The notes beneath the pieces were generated by a model, which was not told the DNA's origin, did no database searches, and worked only from the letters and a program-made list of their open reading frames with translations. A stretch of DNA of 64,000 bases from Atherinomorus stipes (Eukaryota; Chordata; Actinopteri; Atheriniformes; Atherinidae): the NCBI GenBank assembly GCA_023101725.1, contig JALJCO010003488.1, positions 124,001 to 188,000 on the forward strand, in the 5' to 3' direction. A program made the translations under genes and the position numbers. Below, piece after piece: positions 25,801-40,800 of this stretch (positions are counted from its first letter, which is position 1; every line of letters begins with the position of its first letter).

Positions 25801-28800
25801 TCCGGATAACAGACCCATAGGTTATCATGACCTTAGACCAGCCTTTCTCAAACTTTTTTCCGTCAGGGCACCTTTCAAAAGTATATAAAATCACAAGTCA
25901 CCCCAGTGTAACAATCATGTCCGGTTTTTGTGGGGCTTATCTTTAAAACAGCTATCCATGATGCTGTTGCTTGTTCCTTGCTCTTTTTGAAATCAAATGT
26001 ATTTTCATGGTTAAATTAGGCTATAAAACAATGTGCTGCAGTCAGCCTGACCCCAGTGGGGACGTCAGGCCACGTTACTGACAATGGGTACACGAGACAG
26101 ATTTTTATGGTTGATTTCATATATTTATTCATCAAAAATTAATTCAAAATTTTAGCAATCCAGGGAACCAAATCCCAAATACATTTATTCATGAAATGTT
26201 AGATTTCATGACGCTGACGCTGTCAGGAGGCACCCCAGTGTGCCCCAGCCCCCACTTTGAGAAAGGCTGCCTTAGACGACTGTCCAACATTGTGAATCCA
26301 GATATTCAAGCTGCTTTCCATGTTGGCAGATACGAGGTAATTGGGACTCGTTCCCTTTGCAACACACAAAACGCTCGTCAGATTAGCCTATATCCTGTAT
26401 CGTGACATGCCATAAAAATATTGGGATATTACTAATAGGCAATTTCACCCAGCCTTAGTTTGGGCTACACGTTAAGAATGACTGGAAGAAAGAGTAAAAT
26501 TTCATCCACAAGTTTGATAAAAAAAAACAACCTGATCTCACAAAAATACTTGACATGAGCATGAACAGTTTTGAGGTCCTACCACTTATTTACGTCTCCC
26601 CGACACGTAACCGCTTCAAATTACATGCCACTGACATGCAAAGTTGCTCAATGCTAAGTCAATGGTGAAGGTTTTTGTCCCAGATATGAACTTTTCCGCT
26701 TCAAATTACGTGCTGCTGACACGTAAAACTATGAAATGTAAAATCAACAAGTCCTCCAAAAGAAAATCGCACCCATATTAGGTAGTTTGTGCATACCAAA
26801 AAATACAAACTTTATCAAGTTGTTAATATCCATTCAGTTAATATATGCGATCCATAGTTTTTCCATTTTGACGCAGTGACAACTGCTCTGTGTCCAAGTC
26901 TATTCCATGTAAGAGCAACTGTCCCACTTGCCCTCTGCAAAGCTGAATGACGAGTGCATGAGGTAATTCAGGTGATGGTGGGGAAGGAATGCATCTAACC
27001 GCTGCAAGATATTGGCTCTCGAGGAATAGACGGACACAGAGCTGTTGTCCATCATCCAGAAGTTCGGGGGAATCCAGGTTTCCCCAGGCAACATACAACC
27101 ATAAGACCTGAAAGAATGCAGGCTACGTCAAAACAATTATGAGTCCATGGACTGTTTACCTGTATTACACATGGATCCTGCCGACAAAGCCAGAATGTGG
27201 CAAGGTATGCGAGGAGAGCTCAGACGGGTGAGAGTCATGCGTGCTTACCAGTCAGGCCACGTAGCCATGGCACATGATCAGTTTGAGGCATAGTGACAAA
27301 ACCTCACACTGTCACATTAGCATGTCCATAAATGTCCACATCATAACAAATCAACTTTATTTATATAGCACTTTTCATGCAGAAAAACAATACAAAGTGC
27401 TTCATATAATAAAACAATTTACATCAAATATTATGGATAAAAACAAACAAAACAAAACAGACTCATGCATACCAACTCATGACCCTACAATCACCCCCAC
27501 CCCCAACCCATACCCTATTAGTCCCTTTAAAAAAAATGCCCAAACCAGGACAGCCACCTCGGCAACAAGCACGCACTCAAAGCGGAGGGGCTCCGAGGGA
27601 GAGGACCCCCACGAGGGCAACACTGGAGTGATAAAAGAATTACTGAAAGAAGAGCCAATCAGTCAAAAACAGTAAAAAAAATAACATGTTTAAAAATGTA
27701 AAAAGAAATTCATACTTGGGTAAAAATAAATCAAAATAAATAAGTATGATAAGAATTAAATAAATTAATAAATGAATAAACTAATTAGTATAGACTAATT
27801 AAAATAACTAAAACTTAGCTAAAAGCTAAGCTAAAAAGGTAGGTCTTAAGCCTCTTTTTAAAAACATCAACAGTCCACAGCCCTGAGGCTCTCAGGCAGG
27901 CTGTTCCACAGGTGAGGCCCACAATGTTGAAACGAGGCCTCACCATGAGTTCTGGTATGAACCTTTGGAACAACTAAAAGGCCAGTACCTGAGGACCTCA
28001 GGGTCCGCAAAGGATTATGATTTAAAAGCAACTCAGATAAATAAGAAGGCCCGAGACCATTAAGACATTTATAAACCAATCAAATCAACCCTGAAACGCA
28101 CGGGGAGCCAATGCAGCGATTTTGAGACTGGTGTCATGTGTTCCCACCCTCTCGTCCTCGTCAGAACGCGTGCTGCCGAGTTCTAAAGTAATTGTAAGGT
28201 AGAGATACTTTTTGAGGGAAGACCAGAGAGCAGGGCATTACTGTAATCCAGTCTACTAGAAATAAAAGCATGCACTCCATGCTGGCAACATGTCCATAAA
28301 GTCATGTATGTCAGGTAAACAGGTCTGCCTTGCAAAAGAGATTGCATCTCAATAAGACTAAGATGTGTAAATAAAATTAATTAAAAGAATAAATACAGCT
28401 TTTTCTTCAGTAAACAAATAACTTTCTGATATTTAAAGCATATTTCCAAGTAACAGGGCAAATTTTGGTCATTTTACACATACACAGCATAGTAAACATT
28501 TGAATATTTCAACATCTATATTTGAAAAGACATTTTTTCACCACAAGCAGGAGCTCCATTTTCCACTTTTATGGTTCAAAACATCACGTACAGCAATGAT
28601 TTGTGGGCAATTATGTTTTGCCGTGTGGATTGAGGGTGCAAAATGGGCGGGGCCAACGTCCACTCTGGACAATTGGGAAACACATTTGAACCCTCAATGG
28701 TAACGTGCATTTTCGGGGTGGAACTGTGGGGGTTGGGTGTTTGTACTAGAACCATACAGTCAAGCATTCCTCTGTTGTTTTTTCTCCTGGCGTTTGCCAA

Positions 28801-31800
28801 CCAGCTTGGTAAATAAGCGCCACCGTGTGGTGGTAGTAAGACATTAGGCCCAGGTTCTGGCTAAAACAGGACCGTTGCATACTGAGACAATGGTCGCAGC
28901 CTATTTCTTACTATCAAATAACTTATTTGAAATTCATTCCCCATTCCTTCTAAACACTGACGTCACTTACAGCAAATGATTTTAAAACTTTCGTCCAATC
29001 AGCCATTATTACCGCAGATAGTTACCATAAACTCACATGAGCCTCTGGTCTTTGCTGCCTTTGAACACCTAGGCCCGAGCGTATCTTGTCCCCGAGGAGG
29101 TTCTGAGAGGAGAGGTTTCCGAAAGTCTGCTGAGGGTACAGAAGAGCCTGGAGGTCCTGCAGCTGTTTAGGAGCACCTACGATGACCGTAGAGCCAACCT
29201 GAGCCAGTACCGGAAGAACGGGAGCTTGGTTAAGCCATGGGACTTCTCCCCGCTGCTGGTTTTCTCAAGATTTGATAGATTTGTTAACCGAATCAAAACC
29301 ATTAAGGTGAGCATGGTTATACAGTTGTGTGAATTTGTTGTGTGAATCCGGATTTCTTATTTTTTGCTTGTTTGTCACGTGTATATGTTTCAGATCATCA
29401 AAGAAATTCAAATATTAGACCAAGATAACACAAGTAAACACAAAATGCAGTTTTTAAATGAATATTTTTATTTTTAAGGAGGGAAAAAAAATCCACACCT
29501 ATGTGGCCCTGTGTGAAAAAGTGATTGCCCCCTAAACCTAATAACTGGTTGTTCCACCCTCAGCAGCAACAACTGCAATCAAGCGTTTGTGATAACTGGC
29601 AGTGAGTCTTCTACAGCGCTGTGGAGGAATTTTGTTCCACTCATCTTTGCAGAATTGTTGTAATTCAGCCACATTGGAGGCTTTTCCAGCATGAACCGCC
29701 TTTTTAAGGTCATGCCACAGCATCTCAATGGGATTCAGGTGGGGACTTTGACTAGGCCACTCCAAAGTCTTCATGTTGTTGTTCTTAAGCCATTCAGAGG
29801 TGGACTTGCTGGTGTGTTCTGGATCATTGTTCTGCTGCAGAACCCAAGTGCGCTTCAGCTTGAGGTCACCAACAGATGGCCGGACATTCTCCTTCAGGAT
29901 TTTTTGGTAGAAGCAGAATTCATGGTTCCATTTACCACAGCAAGTCTTCCAGGTCCTGAAGCAGCAAAACAGCCCCAGACCATCACACTACCACCACCAT
30001 ATTTTACTGTTGCTATGATGTTCCTTTTCTGAAATGCCGTGTTACTTTTACGCCAGATGTAATGGGACCTACACCTTCCAGAAAGCACTTTTGTCTCGTC
30101 AGTCCACAGAGTATTTTCCCAAAAGTCTTGGGGATCATCAAGATGCTTTCTGGCAAAACTGAGACGAGCCTTTATGTTCTTTTTGCTCAGCAGTGGTTTT
30201 GGTCTTGGAACTCTGCCATGCAGGCCATTTTTGCCCCCCAGTCTCTTTCTGATGGTGGAGTCATGAACACTGACCTTCATTGAGGCAAGTGAGGTCTGCA
30301 GTTCTTTGGATGTTGTTCTGGGGTTTATTTGTGACCTCTTGGATGAGTCATCGCTGTGCTTCTGGGGTCATTTTGGTCTGTCGGCCCCTCCTGGGAAGGT
30401 TCACCACTGTTCCATGTTTTCACCATTTGTGGATAATGGTTCTCACTGTGGTTCTCTGGAGTCCCAAAGCTTTAGAAATGGTTTTGGAACCTTTTCAAGA
30501 CTGATAGATCTCAATGACTTTGTGTCTCATTTGTTCCTGAATTTCTTTGGATTGCAGCATGATGTCTAGCTTTTTTGGAGGTTTTGGTCTACTTCTCTTT
30601 GTCAGGCAGGTCCTATTTATGTGATTTCTTGATTGAGAACAGGTGCAGCAGTAATCAGGCCTGGGTGTGGCTAGAGAAATTGAGCTCAGCTTTCCAAAGA
30701 TGTGATAAACCACAGTTAATTTACTAATAAAAAATTTCATTTAAAAACTGCATTTTGTGTGTACTTGTGTTATCTTTGTCTAATATTTAAATGTGTTTGA
30801 TGATCTGAAACATTTAAGTGTGATAAACATGCAAAAAAATAAGGAAATCAGGAAGGAGGAAAACACTTTTTCACACAACTGTACTTGGACTAAAATTGAA
30901 GGGTGTTGAATTTGTGTGGCAGCTGTGTTACATGTCAATGCAGGACATCCTGTTAACAGCTGTGGACATGATGAAGCTGGAGAAAGTGGAGGTCGGAGGC
31001 GTTCGAGGCCGAGCCCTCAGCCTGCAAGTCCAGCAGCTTCACCGAGAGTTTCTGGACACGTACAAATGGTTCACAGAGAAACCTCGCGACTGCTTGGACA
31101 TCAGCAACATGGTGAGTATTACTGAAATCATTTGGTGCAGGTTAGTTTTGTTCACGTCAGTCCGTTTTATCCCTGAATGCCTCTGTGCCTGCAGACGCCA
31201 CAGCTGGTCACTCCTACTGCTGGAGCAAATTATTCTTCTACCATCACAGACTTTTTTGCTGTTTTGTAGCAGTTTAACTGAGATGTTTCAAAGTTAAAGC
31301 TGGAAAAGCAATTTAGCTTGCTTGTAAGAAATGTCCGGCGTGCTCAGCTGAATGGCTTTGAGTCGGTGAGACGTGAAAAGGAAAAAACGCTGTGTTGACT
31401 TTGCTTTGGCTTGCAAAGCGCCGCCGGTCTCGCTGAGCTATCTCCCCTGCAGGACTTTGAGGAAGACATGAAGCAGTTCAAAGTGAAGGCTGATGACACC
31501 GAGCGGCGACTAGGAGCCGTCTTCTGTCAGGCTTTTGATGAAACCTCAGGACTGGAGCACACCTTCAAGGTCTGTGAGCGTAATCTCTATTTCTTCCATA
31601 AATAAATGCAACAAACACAGATGCACAGTCGCACTGAAGTCTCTGTTTGCAGGTTGTGGATTTATTTGGCTCTCTGCTGGAGCGTCCACTCGTTGCTGCT
31701 GATGCTCGGAGCAGATACCCGTTTCTTGTGTCCATGTTTGACAAAGAGCTGGACTGCTGCAAACTCCTTTATGACAAACACATGCGAGCTGCTGAGGAGC

Positions 31801-34800
31801 TGGGTGAGACTCAGAACACTGTTACTCACCACTTTCTGGCCCATTCATCATAATCAAAGACAAGTCCCACAAACTAATGTGATTGATGGCAATAAAAGTA
31901 AATATGTTTCTTTTGACTTCAGTGATCAAGGCCGTTTTTATTTGAATCATAAGGGGGGAAGAGGCCTTCGATGCACCTCTCTTCAACCGTGTTCCTTTAT
32001 AAAAATAGTTTGGAAAATCCTTAAGGAAATAAGTCTGAGCTCAGTGAACAGTGAGATCCATTAAAACGCCTGAAGGACATTGAAAGTTGTTAAAAGGATT
32101 AAACTTTGAATGGTCTTAATTTTAAAACTTATTAATTAAAAGAGCAAGATCTGAAAAACTGCTGACTTTAAAATCCCCCCGCCCAACACACCCACAGTAC
32201 ACACACATCCAGAATTAATGCAGAATTATGTGGCTGTATACAAAGAATAAAATCAACAGCTTTCCTGCCGTCTGTTGAGATTTGTTGCTCCATACGAGCA
32301 TTGCTCCTCATGGTTTCCATCTGACATCTACACTCACCAGCAGCTTCATCAGGTCCACCTTCAAATATCGGGTTGGACTTTTTTTTACTCCAGAACTGCC
32401 TTCATTCTGGTGTCATGAATCCAACCAGGCTTGAAAACAATCCTCAGAGAGATTACTCCATGTTGAGAGAGAAAAAAACAAAGAGGGAGAAAAAGAGGAA
32501 CCCCCCCCCACTAAAGAGGGGGAAGAGAGCTATAGAGGCTCCAGAGACTGCTGGATTTAGGACTCTGGTCCTGCAGTTTGGACCGGATCCACAAGCCTCA
32601 TCCACCCTCAGTGAAGGCTGTGATCCTCTTGGAATTCTGAGTAATTTCCATCCATCTTTCCAAGCAATTACTAAAATAAAATGTCATCCTGGTCGTGAAA
32701 GCAGCTTTGTGATGATGTTACACAGAATCTCATCTAAGATATACAAACTTGACGTTATACAAACTTTTTAAAAGTTGGCCTCTTTTAATGCATGCTAGCT
32801 AAAGGGTAGTGTTTACATATTTATGTTATTTGCCCAGTGGTGACTAAACTTTGCTTCTTTATCTGTAACAAATGCTGGACCTCCTCAGGCTCAGCCCCAG
32901 TGAGTAAGAACATGCCAGCGGTAGCTGGAGGGCTGAGATGGTCCCAGGAGCTGCAGCAGCGCATCCAGACCCCCTTCTCCAAGTTCAGACATCTGTCCTA
33001 CCCGTGAGTAGCCTCACTTGCTTCACATATGAAGCAGATTCAAAATGAAACTTGATTTAGCAAAGTTTTATCGACAGTCTCTGTGTGAGTGAAATTATTC
33101 TGTGGTGTTTCAAGAGCCTAATAAAAACAACATGGAGGAATATTGCAAATAAAGTTTGCACAAGTTGTAAACTGTCACCTTGTCTGTAGGTGCCTGGAGT
33201 CTGCGGAGGGGGTCAGGGTCATCCAGAAGTACGAGGAGATGATGCAGCTACTGGACAGGTGATAAATTATCTCTGAGACACTGTTTGCTGAGTAAAGGAA
33301 CAGAAGGGGAGTGTAAACCGGATAAAGACATGAAGCAGGACAAACCTAACAGCATGAACCAAATACCAACATTTCCCTGTAATTTCACGCCAGTTTTTCT
33401 TTTAAACTGAACATTTGTGATGTTGTTAGTTCAGTGAGTAACATTTGTGAAGCAGCCCTTTGTGGAATGGCATGAAGACATGCGGCTCCGGCCATGATTT
33501 ATGTTCTCATTATTGTGGCGCTGCTCTGCAGATTATTTCACAGACTCCCATAATCCCATACGGCCCATCGCTGCTCACTGATGCCAAGTGAGAAATAGCC
33601 CTGCAGACCACATGCAACATAAAAACCTCGCAAGATAAAGCATCCTGTTGGGGAGGAAATAGTTTGTACGGAATTAAACTACAGCTATGTGAGTGGAAGG
33701 GGAGGGAGGGGGGTCATTCGTCTACTTGTGAGGACATATCCCAGCTTTACCTATTGTGAGCGTGTTTCATGTTTAGACGGCTGATGCCAAAGGTTAGAAA
33801 GGTTAGTCGAATACTTAAAAATTTGATCCACTTTAAAAAGAACTTGAGTCAGACTGAAACTGCTCGTTGGCCCTTCAGACATGCAGCTTTCTGAACATCG
33901 TAAAACAGTTTAATAGCATTAAAAACAACTACAGTATAAAGTTACATTACCTCTTCACTTTAACAGATTTACCACAAGAATGCTTTCTGACACCTTATCA
34001 AGAGCCAAATGAGTCGATAACACGCTAGATTCAAAGCGAGTTTTTGACACCGGTCAACTACTGAAAAAACTGGAAAAGTATGGGATTCGAGGTACAGTTC
34101 TTTCTTGGGCTAAAAGTTACCTGTAAAACCATCAACAATGTGTTCAAATAAAAAATGCAATATCTGGACTCAAGACTGTAACGTGTGGAATACCACAAGG
34201 TTCTGTAATTGGTCCAAAACTTTTTATTATTTTCATTAATGATCTTTGTAACTTGTCTGAATTGTTTAAATGTATTGTGTTTGCTGACGAGCTTTTGATA
34301 GAGAGAGAATTATATTTACTCAAAACCTGGTTTGAAATAAACAAGTTGACATTGAATATATCATAAAACTAAATTTATTTATTTTATATTTATTTTGGAA
34401 GTAGAATTGAGATTCTGAAGAAGTAAAATTAACTAGATGGCATTGAAATTGAAAGTTTTTTTATGGTAAATTTTTAGGAGTTGTAATTGACTCTAAATTA
34501 ACCTGGAAGCAACACACATTACATTACATTAAGGCAAAAATATCAAAAACAGTTGGCATCCTGTATAAAACAAAAGATTTTTTAAGTAATAAAGCATTGT
34601 CTATAATTTATTTTACCTTAATACTCCCACATATGACTTATGATGTGGAACTATGGGGTGGCACATTCAAGACAGCACTTTATTATATTGTTTTATTACA
34701 AAAGCATGCATAATGCTGAATATTATGACCATATGCATTCATTATTTATTTAATCGAAATTTAATGAAATTTAAAGATATAGTTAACTACAGAACAATTC

Positions 34801-37800
34801 AAATTATGTTTAACGCTAAATACTCTTCCTGAAGATGTCTAAGAATAATATAAGAGACGATTGTTGTGCCAACATCCAAAAGAGGGGTGAAAAGAAGATG
34901 TGTGTCCTCTTGGGGGGGGGAGCAAATATGGAATAATCTCAGCATGGAGGTAAAAAAAAAAATTGTAATACTTTATTTGTATTTAAAAAAAAGCTATTCC
35001 AGTCCATTTTTGAGAGAGATGTTGCTGAATGAAAAAAAAAAAATCCTTATCCTTTTTTCCTTTCTTGTCACATGTAGCTGTGCACCTTTGTTTTGTTTGT
35101 CTCAAATGTACAATGTAAGGGAACTCATTTGATGCAAAAATGTAAAATTTAGGCACACAAGCTTTCTGTCTCTGCCTGTTTTGGTCTTACAACCTTTAAT
35201 TGGTTTATTAATGAAAAAATAATTTTGTGACTGGAACAACAAATTGAAACTGAACTGTATAAACGCCGTCTGCAGGTGTGACAAGTGAGGAAATTAGGTA
35301 TAACTAACAAGAATAATTAAAAACACCTGTTTGGGTTTATAGGTCATGTTTGGCTTAACTCAGATATTATTTTTGTATGTCACACTTTCAATTGCACAGT
35401 GTAATATTTCAGATTTATGTTAAGATTCTTGGTAAATTTGGATATTGACTTGTTCCAAATTACTGGGACACTAAATTAATTTGACCATTATATGTCACTG
35501 TGTATGTTTTCCTGTTATAACAATTATTATCTGTTGTGGAAAAATCTTTTTTTTTCTCTCTCAATGGCAAAGTTGATAAATACGAGTAAAGGTTAGCTGA
35601 GATTTTCCTGTAGGAATAACTCATTTATGCAAGTAAAATTTACTTAAAAATAACCCCTGTAAAATTTACTCAACATTTCAGCATGCAAAAACTTTCCTCG
35701 GATTTTCAAAGTAAATAATACTCCACAGTGTTTTCAGTTAACCCAAGATAACAGTTTGACCGCCTGCCTGCGATAACCACCCAAGATTTCCAGAAAATTC
35801 CATCCAAACAGCAGCGTGGTCGACTTTTCACAGCTCTGTTAAAAAAAGAAAAGAAACAACTTTTTGATTTAACAAATGCAGCAAAATTCCCTCTTTTCCC
35901 GTACGTGCATTGACATCGGTGTGGTCGTCAGAGTACATCAGTGCAGTCACTTTAAGTTCCCGTGATTGAGGGTGAACATGTTTGTACCCGGTTTACTGTG
36001 ATGTGACTCATATCACTGTGTGCACACATGCTAATACACTTACATACGCCCAGTCTTTATGCTTCAAAGGCTTAATATCACACCCTCAGCAGTGTAATGG
36101 GATGATGAACAACACCAGTTCTTTGCCTTCAATTTACTTCCATCAGAAATTAGAGCCCTTGTTACGCAGTCATAATGGTGTCAGTTGCCTCCGATGAATG
36201 CCACCGTCATTATATATATTTCAGTCAGGAACAGGACGGGCATCCTCACTCATTACCCCCACAGACAAAATGCAGTGTGATTTATGGCCATGACCAAGAC
36301 ATTTGATTGCCTCTGCGTCTGCGGTGCCACTATCAGGAAATGAAGCTCACAGCAGAAATCCAATAAGCAGCGCACAGAGCGCACTGAAGTCCTCATCATA
36401 ATCGTGGCTATTTACAGACTGATATAGCTGTACCGAGCCCTGACATGCTGTCTGTTTGCTGCCTCTCGTAGATGAATCAGCGTTTATCCTCATATTACCC
36501 CCCACGCCTGCATCCAGGCTCCTTCGCTCTGCTCCCTCTGCCCTTATTGTTTGCTTGATACGTACAAGCGAATCACGCCTCGTATTCTCTTTACAGCCTC
36601 AGAGGATTGAGAAAATGGCTCAATCATACGCCTTTTAGCCACTCATTTTTGTTGCTTATATTAATTTCCGTCATGCCAGCAGTTTTTCACGCCTTTAGCC
36701 CTGCAAAATGAAAATGCCAACTCCTTTAAAAAAAAAAAAGGGTATATGAAACAACGTTAATGCTGCAGATGCTTTTTTTCTGTTGTAATAACTTTAGCTT
36801 CACTGTGACTGCAGATTATCTGCTTGTATTTGGTGTTGTAGATACTCCAGCAGCTTGTGTAAGACTTGGACGGAGACGGTGGGCGAGAGTGCTCAGTTCA
36901 ACCTCAGTTTGCCGTTAATCAGCAGAGACCCGGACACTCAGCTGATCTCAGTCAACTTCAACCCGCAGGTTGGTGCATTAAGCCCAAATGCTGGGAAGAA
37001 GTGATGGATGTCTTACTTGTAGCCATTCTCAGAGTAATAGAAGCCATTTCCACACTCTCAACCTTATTCTATTTTTCCTAATGTCTCCAGTAAGTAATAA
37101 AGGTTTGTGGTGTGTGCTGCCAAGAATATCCGCAGTCTGCAAACCCCTGAACTGATCTTACCTGCTTTGTCTTATAGTGTTTCTAATGTTTTCCTCATTT
37201 TCTTCCCAGCTGGCGTCTGTGCTCAGGGAGGTGAGGTATCTGCAGGGTAGCCAAACCGAGGCCGTACCAGAAAGCGCCGTGCAGATCTACACCTCCAGGG
37301 AGCAGCTGTGGCAGTATGTGGTCAACCTGGACCTCGCTGTTGTCCGATACAACAAGGTTGGTGAAGATCAGGTTCAAAGTTCCCAAACTTGAATGTATGC
37401 GAGGAAAGAAATGCAGCGTCACCTGCCAGCAGCCGACAGAGCTGTGGCTTCTGTCTGAAATCCAACCCATCAGCCCTGAAAACAGCTTGTGCTCATTCAG
37501 TGAACTGAACTCAGATTTCACTCCCCATTTATTGTCTGTTGCAGTCAGAGTGAAAGAACACATAAGAATGCTGCAGCGATGTTTTTGGAAAACTAGTTGG
37601 GTGGAAACTCAGTTTGTTAACCCAGAGATGAAGGTAAACTCTGGGTGTTCTGTAGCAGAAAGAGAGACACCATTAACTCTGAGAAATAAAACATTAGGTT
37701 CACCATCTCTCTCACCCTGAGCTGCAAACTGACATCATTTCCCTCAAATTGATTCCTCCCCTTTCCTTAGCTATGCAAACATTATTTTTTGGGAACTGGC

Positions 37801-40800
37801 TTCATATAAACACAGTTAAAGTGCTGATGACACGACCTTGACTCTCAAGTAATTTAGCAATACAATACAATACAACAAAGCAAAATCAGTAGTTCTGTGC
37901 AGTTAGAAGTCAATCAGACTATTATTCACGTAAATATCTGTGTTTAAAAGGCTAGCCGTCAGCATTTAGCCTCTCTATGACACAATGTCACGAGTAAAAG
38001 CAGTTGTGGTCGGCTTATGTTATGATCCCTGAGGGGAAATTAGGGCTCTGCATTTCACCTATCTCTGTACAGTAGAACCAGAGAGCAGTGGGCTGCTACT
38101 TAAAGCGCCCGGGGAGCAGTTGGTGGAGGTTAAGGACCTTGCTCAGGGGTCCACAGTGGTTCATCTGAATGTCGTGTCAGGGACTGGAACCCAGGTCCTC
38201 CGCGCCAAAGCCCGCGACATTACCACTAGGTGACCCACTCCCCAAATGTATATTCATTTACATGTATATTCAAAGCGGTGGAAACCATGAAAGATGCTCC
38301 AGAACAGCGAGACTGGAACTGGTTTGTGTGGTGGATCATCAGACAGTTCAGAAGACTGTGATGATGCTGAGGAAGATGGGGACATCAGACCTTACAGGTT
38401 AGAACTGGACTTAGAACTGTAAGTCAGCTCCAAGACCTTCTCACAGAGCCCGGTCCACTGGTTCAGATCCTGCAAGCAAGAGACCCCCACAGAGCAGACT
38501 GAGAACTGTAAGTAGACCCAGACCAGGACCAAGGGGACCCTTAACTGTTAAAGAGGTGCTTAGACCTGCACCAAGCGGTCCAAGACCAGCAAGGTACAAG
38601 GCAGGTGACAGAGGAGAGGCAGCCACGGCTAACTATTAGCTTGTGGCTAACCGCTAGCACACGGCTAACTCGCAGCAAATGACTAGCCTTCAAAAATGAG
38701 AAAATAACAACTTACACGTTCCAGGGGAGTTTTAAATACAGTAGTTCCTGTTTATAAAGATGAGGATGGAGGTAAGGATGCATCTTTGGAAGGAGCCAGA
38801 AAAGTCCTGTGATGTCTGAGAAGTTCTGTGAAGTCCAGAGGAGACGCCGTCTCTGTTCAAAGCTGGACATCACAGCTGAGTGAAGCAAACACTGATGAAT
38901 GAAGAATAATCTGGCAGAAGTGACTGCAGCTCCATGTGTTAAAAGAATCATCACGTCCAGTAAACCGTGTCTGTAGACAGGAATAGGGGATTATCTCAGT
39001 TCCTGTTTCCGGAACTTGTAACATTTAACTGCTTTCTCTTCCGGCCCAGTTCACAGTAGCTGAATCCAATGTCACTGCTCCGTTCCACTTTGTAATTTCA
39101 TTAAACGCCAACCCTACTTAAATTTTCATGGATTCCCGACTGAAGCAATGCTAAGGAATTAGTGGATCAAAGTGATTCGCTGGGATGAAGGGCCGAACTT
39201 TATAATAAAACACGTTTGTCTGTAGCCGGCACTTCAATGATGCAGACAGCTAGCATTAGCAGGCTAGCGTTAGTTAGCTAGCGTTTGCTGACGTGCCTAA
39301 CTTTGAGCGTCTGAAAACACACAAGCATCTGAAAATCAGGTCTGTACCCTCCTGTTTCCAGCGGATGAACTGGGGACTGCCAAGAAAGGAGACCGCTTAT
39401 AAAAGAGCATTTTCACAGATTTTGTGTATCAGACAAGGACATTGCCTCTTCACATAGCAGCAGCTGCACGTCAGCGCGACTGGGTGAACGTCATGGCCTA
39501 TGCGTTTTTTTTTCTATTGCTTTATTGATGATAAAGGCCTAAGATCTGATTTCAGATGCTTGTTTGTTATCAAAAGCACAGTTGAGCACATCAGCTAACA
39601 CTAGCCTGCTAACGCCAGCTGTAGTGTCATCTCACTAGCTACAAACAAACGTGCTACCTTGTTTTATTATAAAGATCGTAGACTGTTATAATCGGTCTCC
39701 TTTCTTGGCAGTCCCTAGTTGTTTCACTGGAAACAGGAGAGTACAGACCCAATTTTCAGATGCTTGTGTGTTTTCAGACGCACAAAGTTAGGCACATCAG
39801 CAAACGCTAGCCTGCTAATGCCAGCTACAATGTAGCTGCATCATTGACGTGCCAGCTAAAAATAAAGGTGCTGCCTTGTTTTATTATAAAGCTCGGCCCT
39901 TCATCCCAGCGAATCGCTTTGATCCATTAATTCCTTAGCATCCCTTCAGTCAGGAATCCATGAAAACAAAGTAGGGTTGGGGTTGTTTATTGGATTTACA
40001 AAGTGGAACAGAGCAGTGACATTGGATTCAGCCACTGTTGAACTGGCCCGGAAGAGGAAGTGGCTAAATGTTACAAGTTCCAGGAAGAGTGATAATCCCC
40101 TATTTTACTGGCAGAGACTGGAGGAGTTTCCTACAGCTAGACACTGGTAAGAGCACCTATTTTATCCTCTTTTAATGTATTTATGATCAGTAGGAAACAT
40201 AAATAAACTCATGATGCTGACTTTATGAGCTTTTAAACGTTAACTGGCAATACAACAGAAGGCTGAGCCGTTACCGTCCATCTGTAAAACTGGAAAAGTA
40301 ACTTAAAAAGTACAATAAACCCATTAAAATCCATATTGACAGCAGTGTCGTGCCCCCCCCCCCCCAGTGCTACATCACGTTTGGTTTCTGGGAACAGAAC
40401 TTATGTATGCAGGCACGCCTGAAGAACGTTTTTGTCTATAAAACATGGCAAAAAATGTCAAAATCATGTCATCAGCTCTTTAACCCTGCAGCGGGGACTA
40501 ACTGGGTCCAGGGTCCAGTTTGTTGCATGCCTGAATCAAAATATTCAGGCATGGACTATGTGTAGATTGGATTATATTTGCAGTGCCCGAAGTCTTTTCT
40601 CGTATTAACAAAGACAAATTAATAATGTGACTACACATTGGGGTGTCACACAGACTTGACAGTATACCTGGATCCCACTGGCTGTTAAAACCAGTTTCCT
40701 GTTTTAGTTCTTGAGACTTAACAACACATCATAGGCACTGATATGAAAATGAGACTTGTGTTCACATTTGGTGGTAGATAAAGAATCACATGAGAAATGC

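Noticed and set aside
29538..30280. Functional Tc1 transposase gene
   Set aside because: Several in-frame stops and a frameshift between the catalytic Asp and Glu blocks.
38160..38243. tRNA gene on the minus strand
   Set aside because: A- and B-box-like motifs are present, but a SINE body and tail follow, and there is no cloverleaf acceptor stem.
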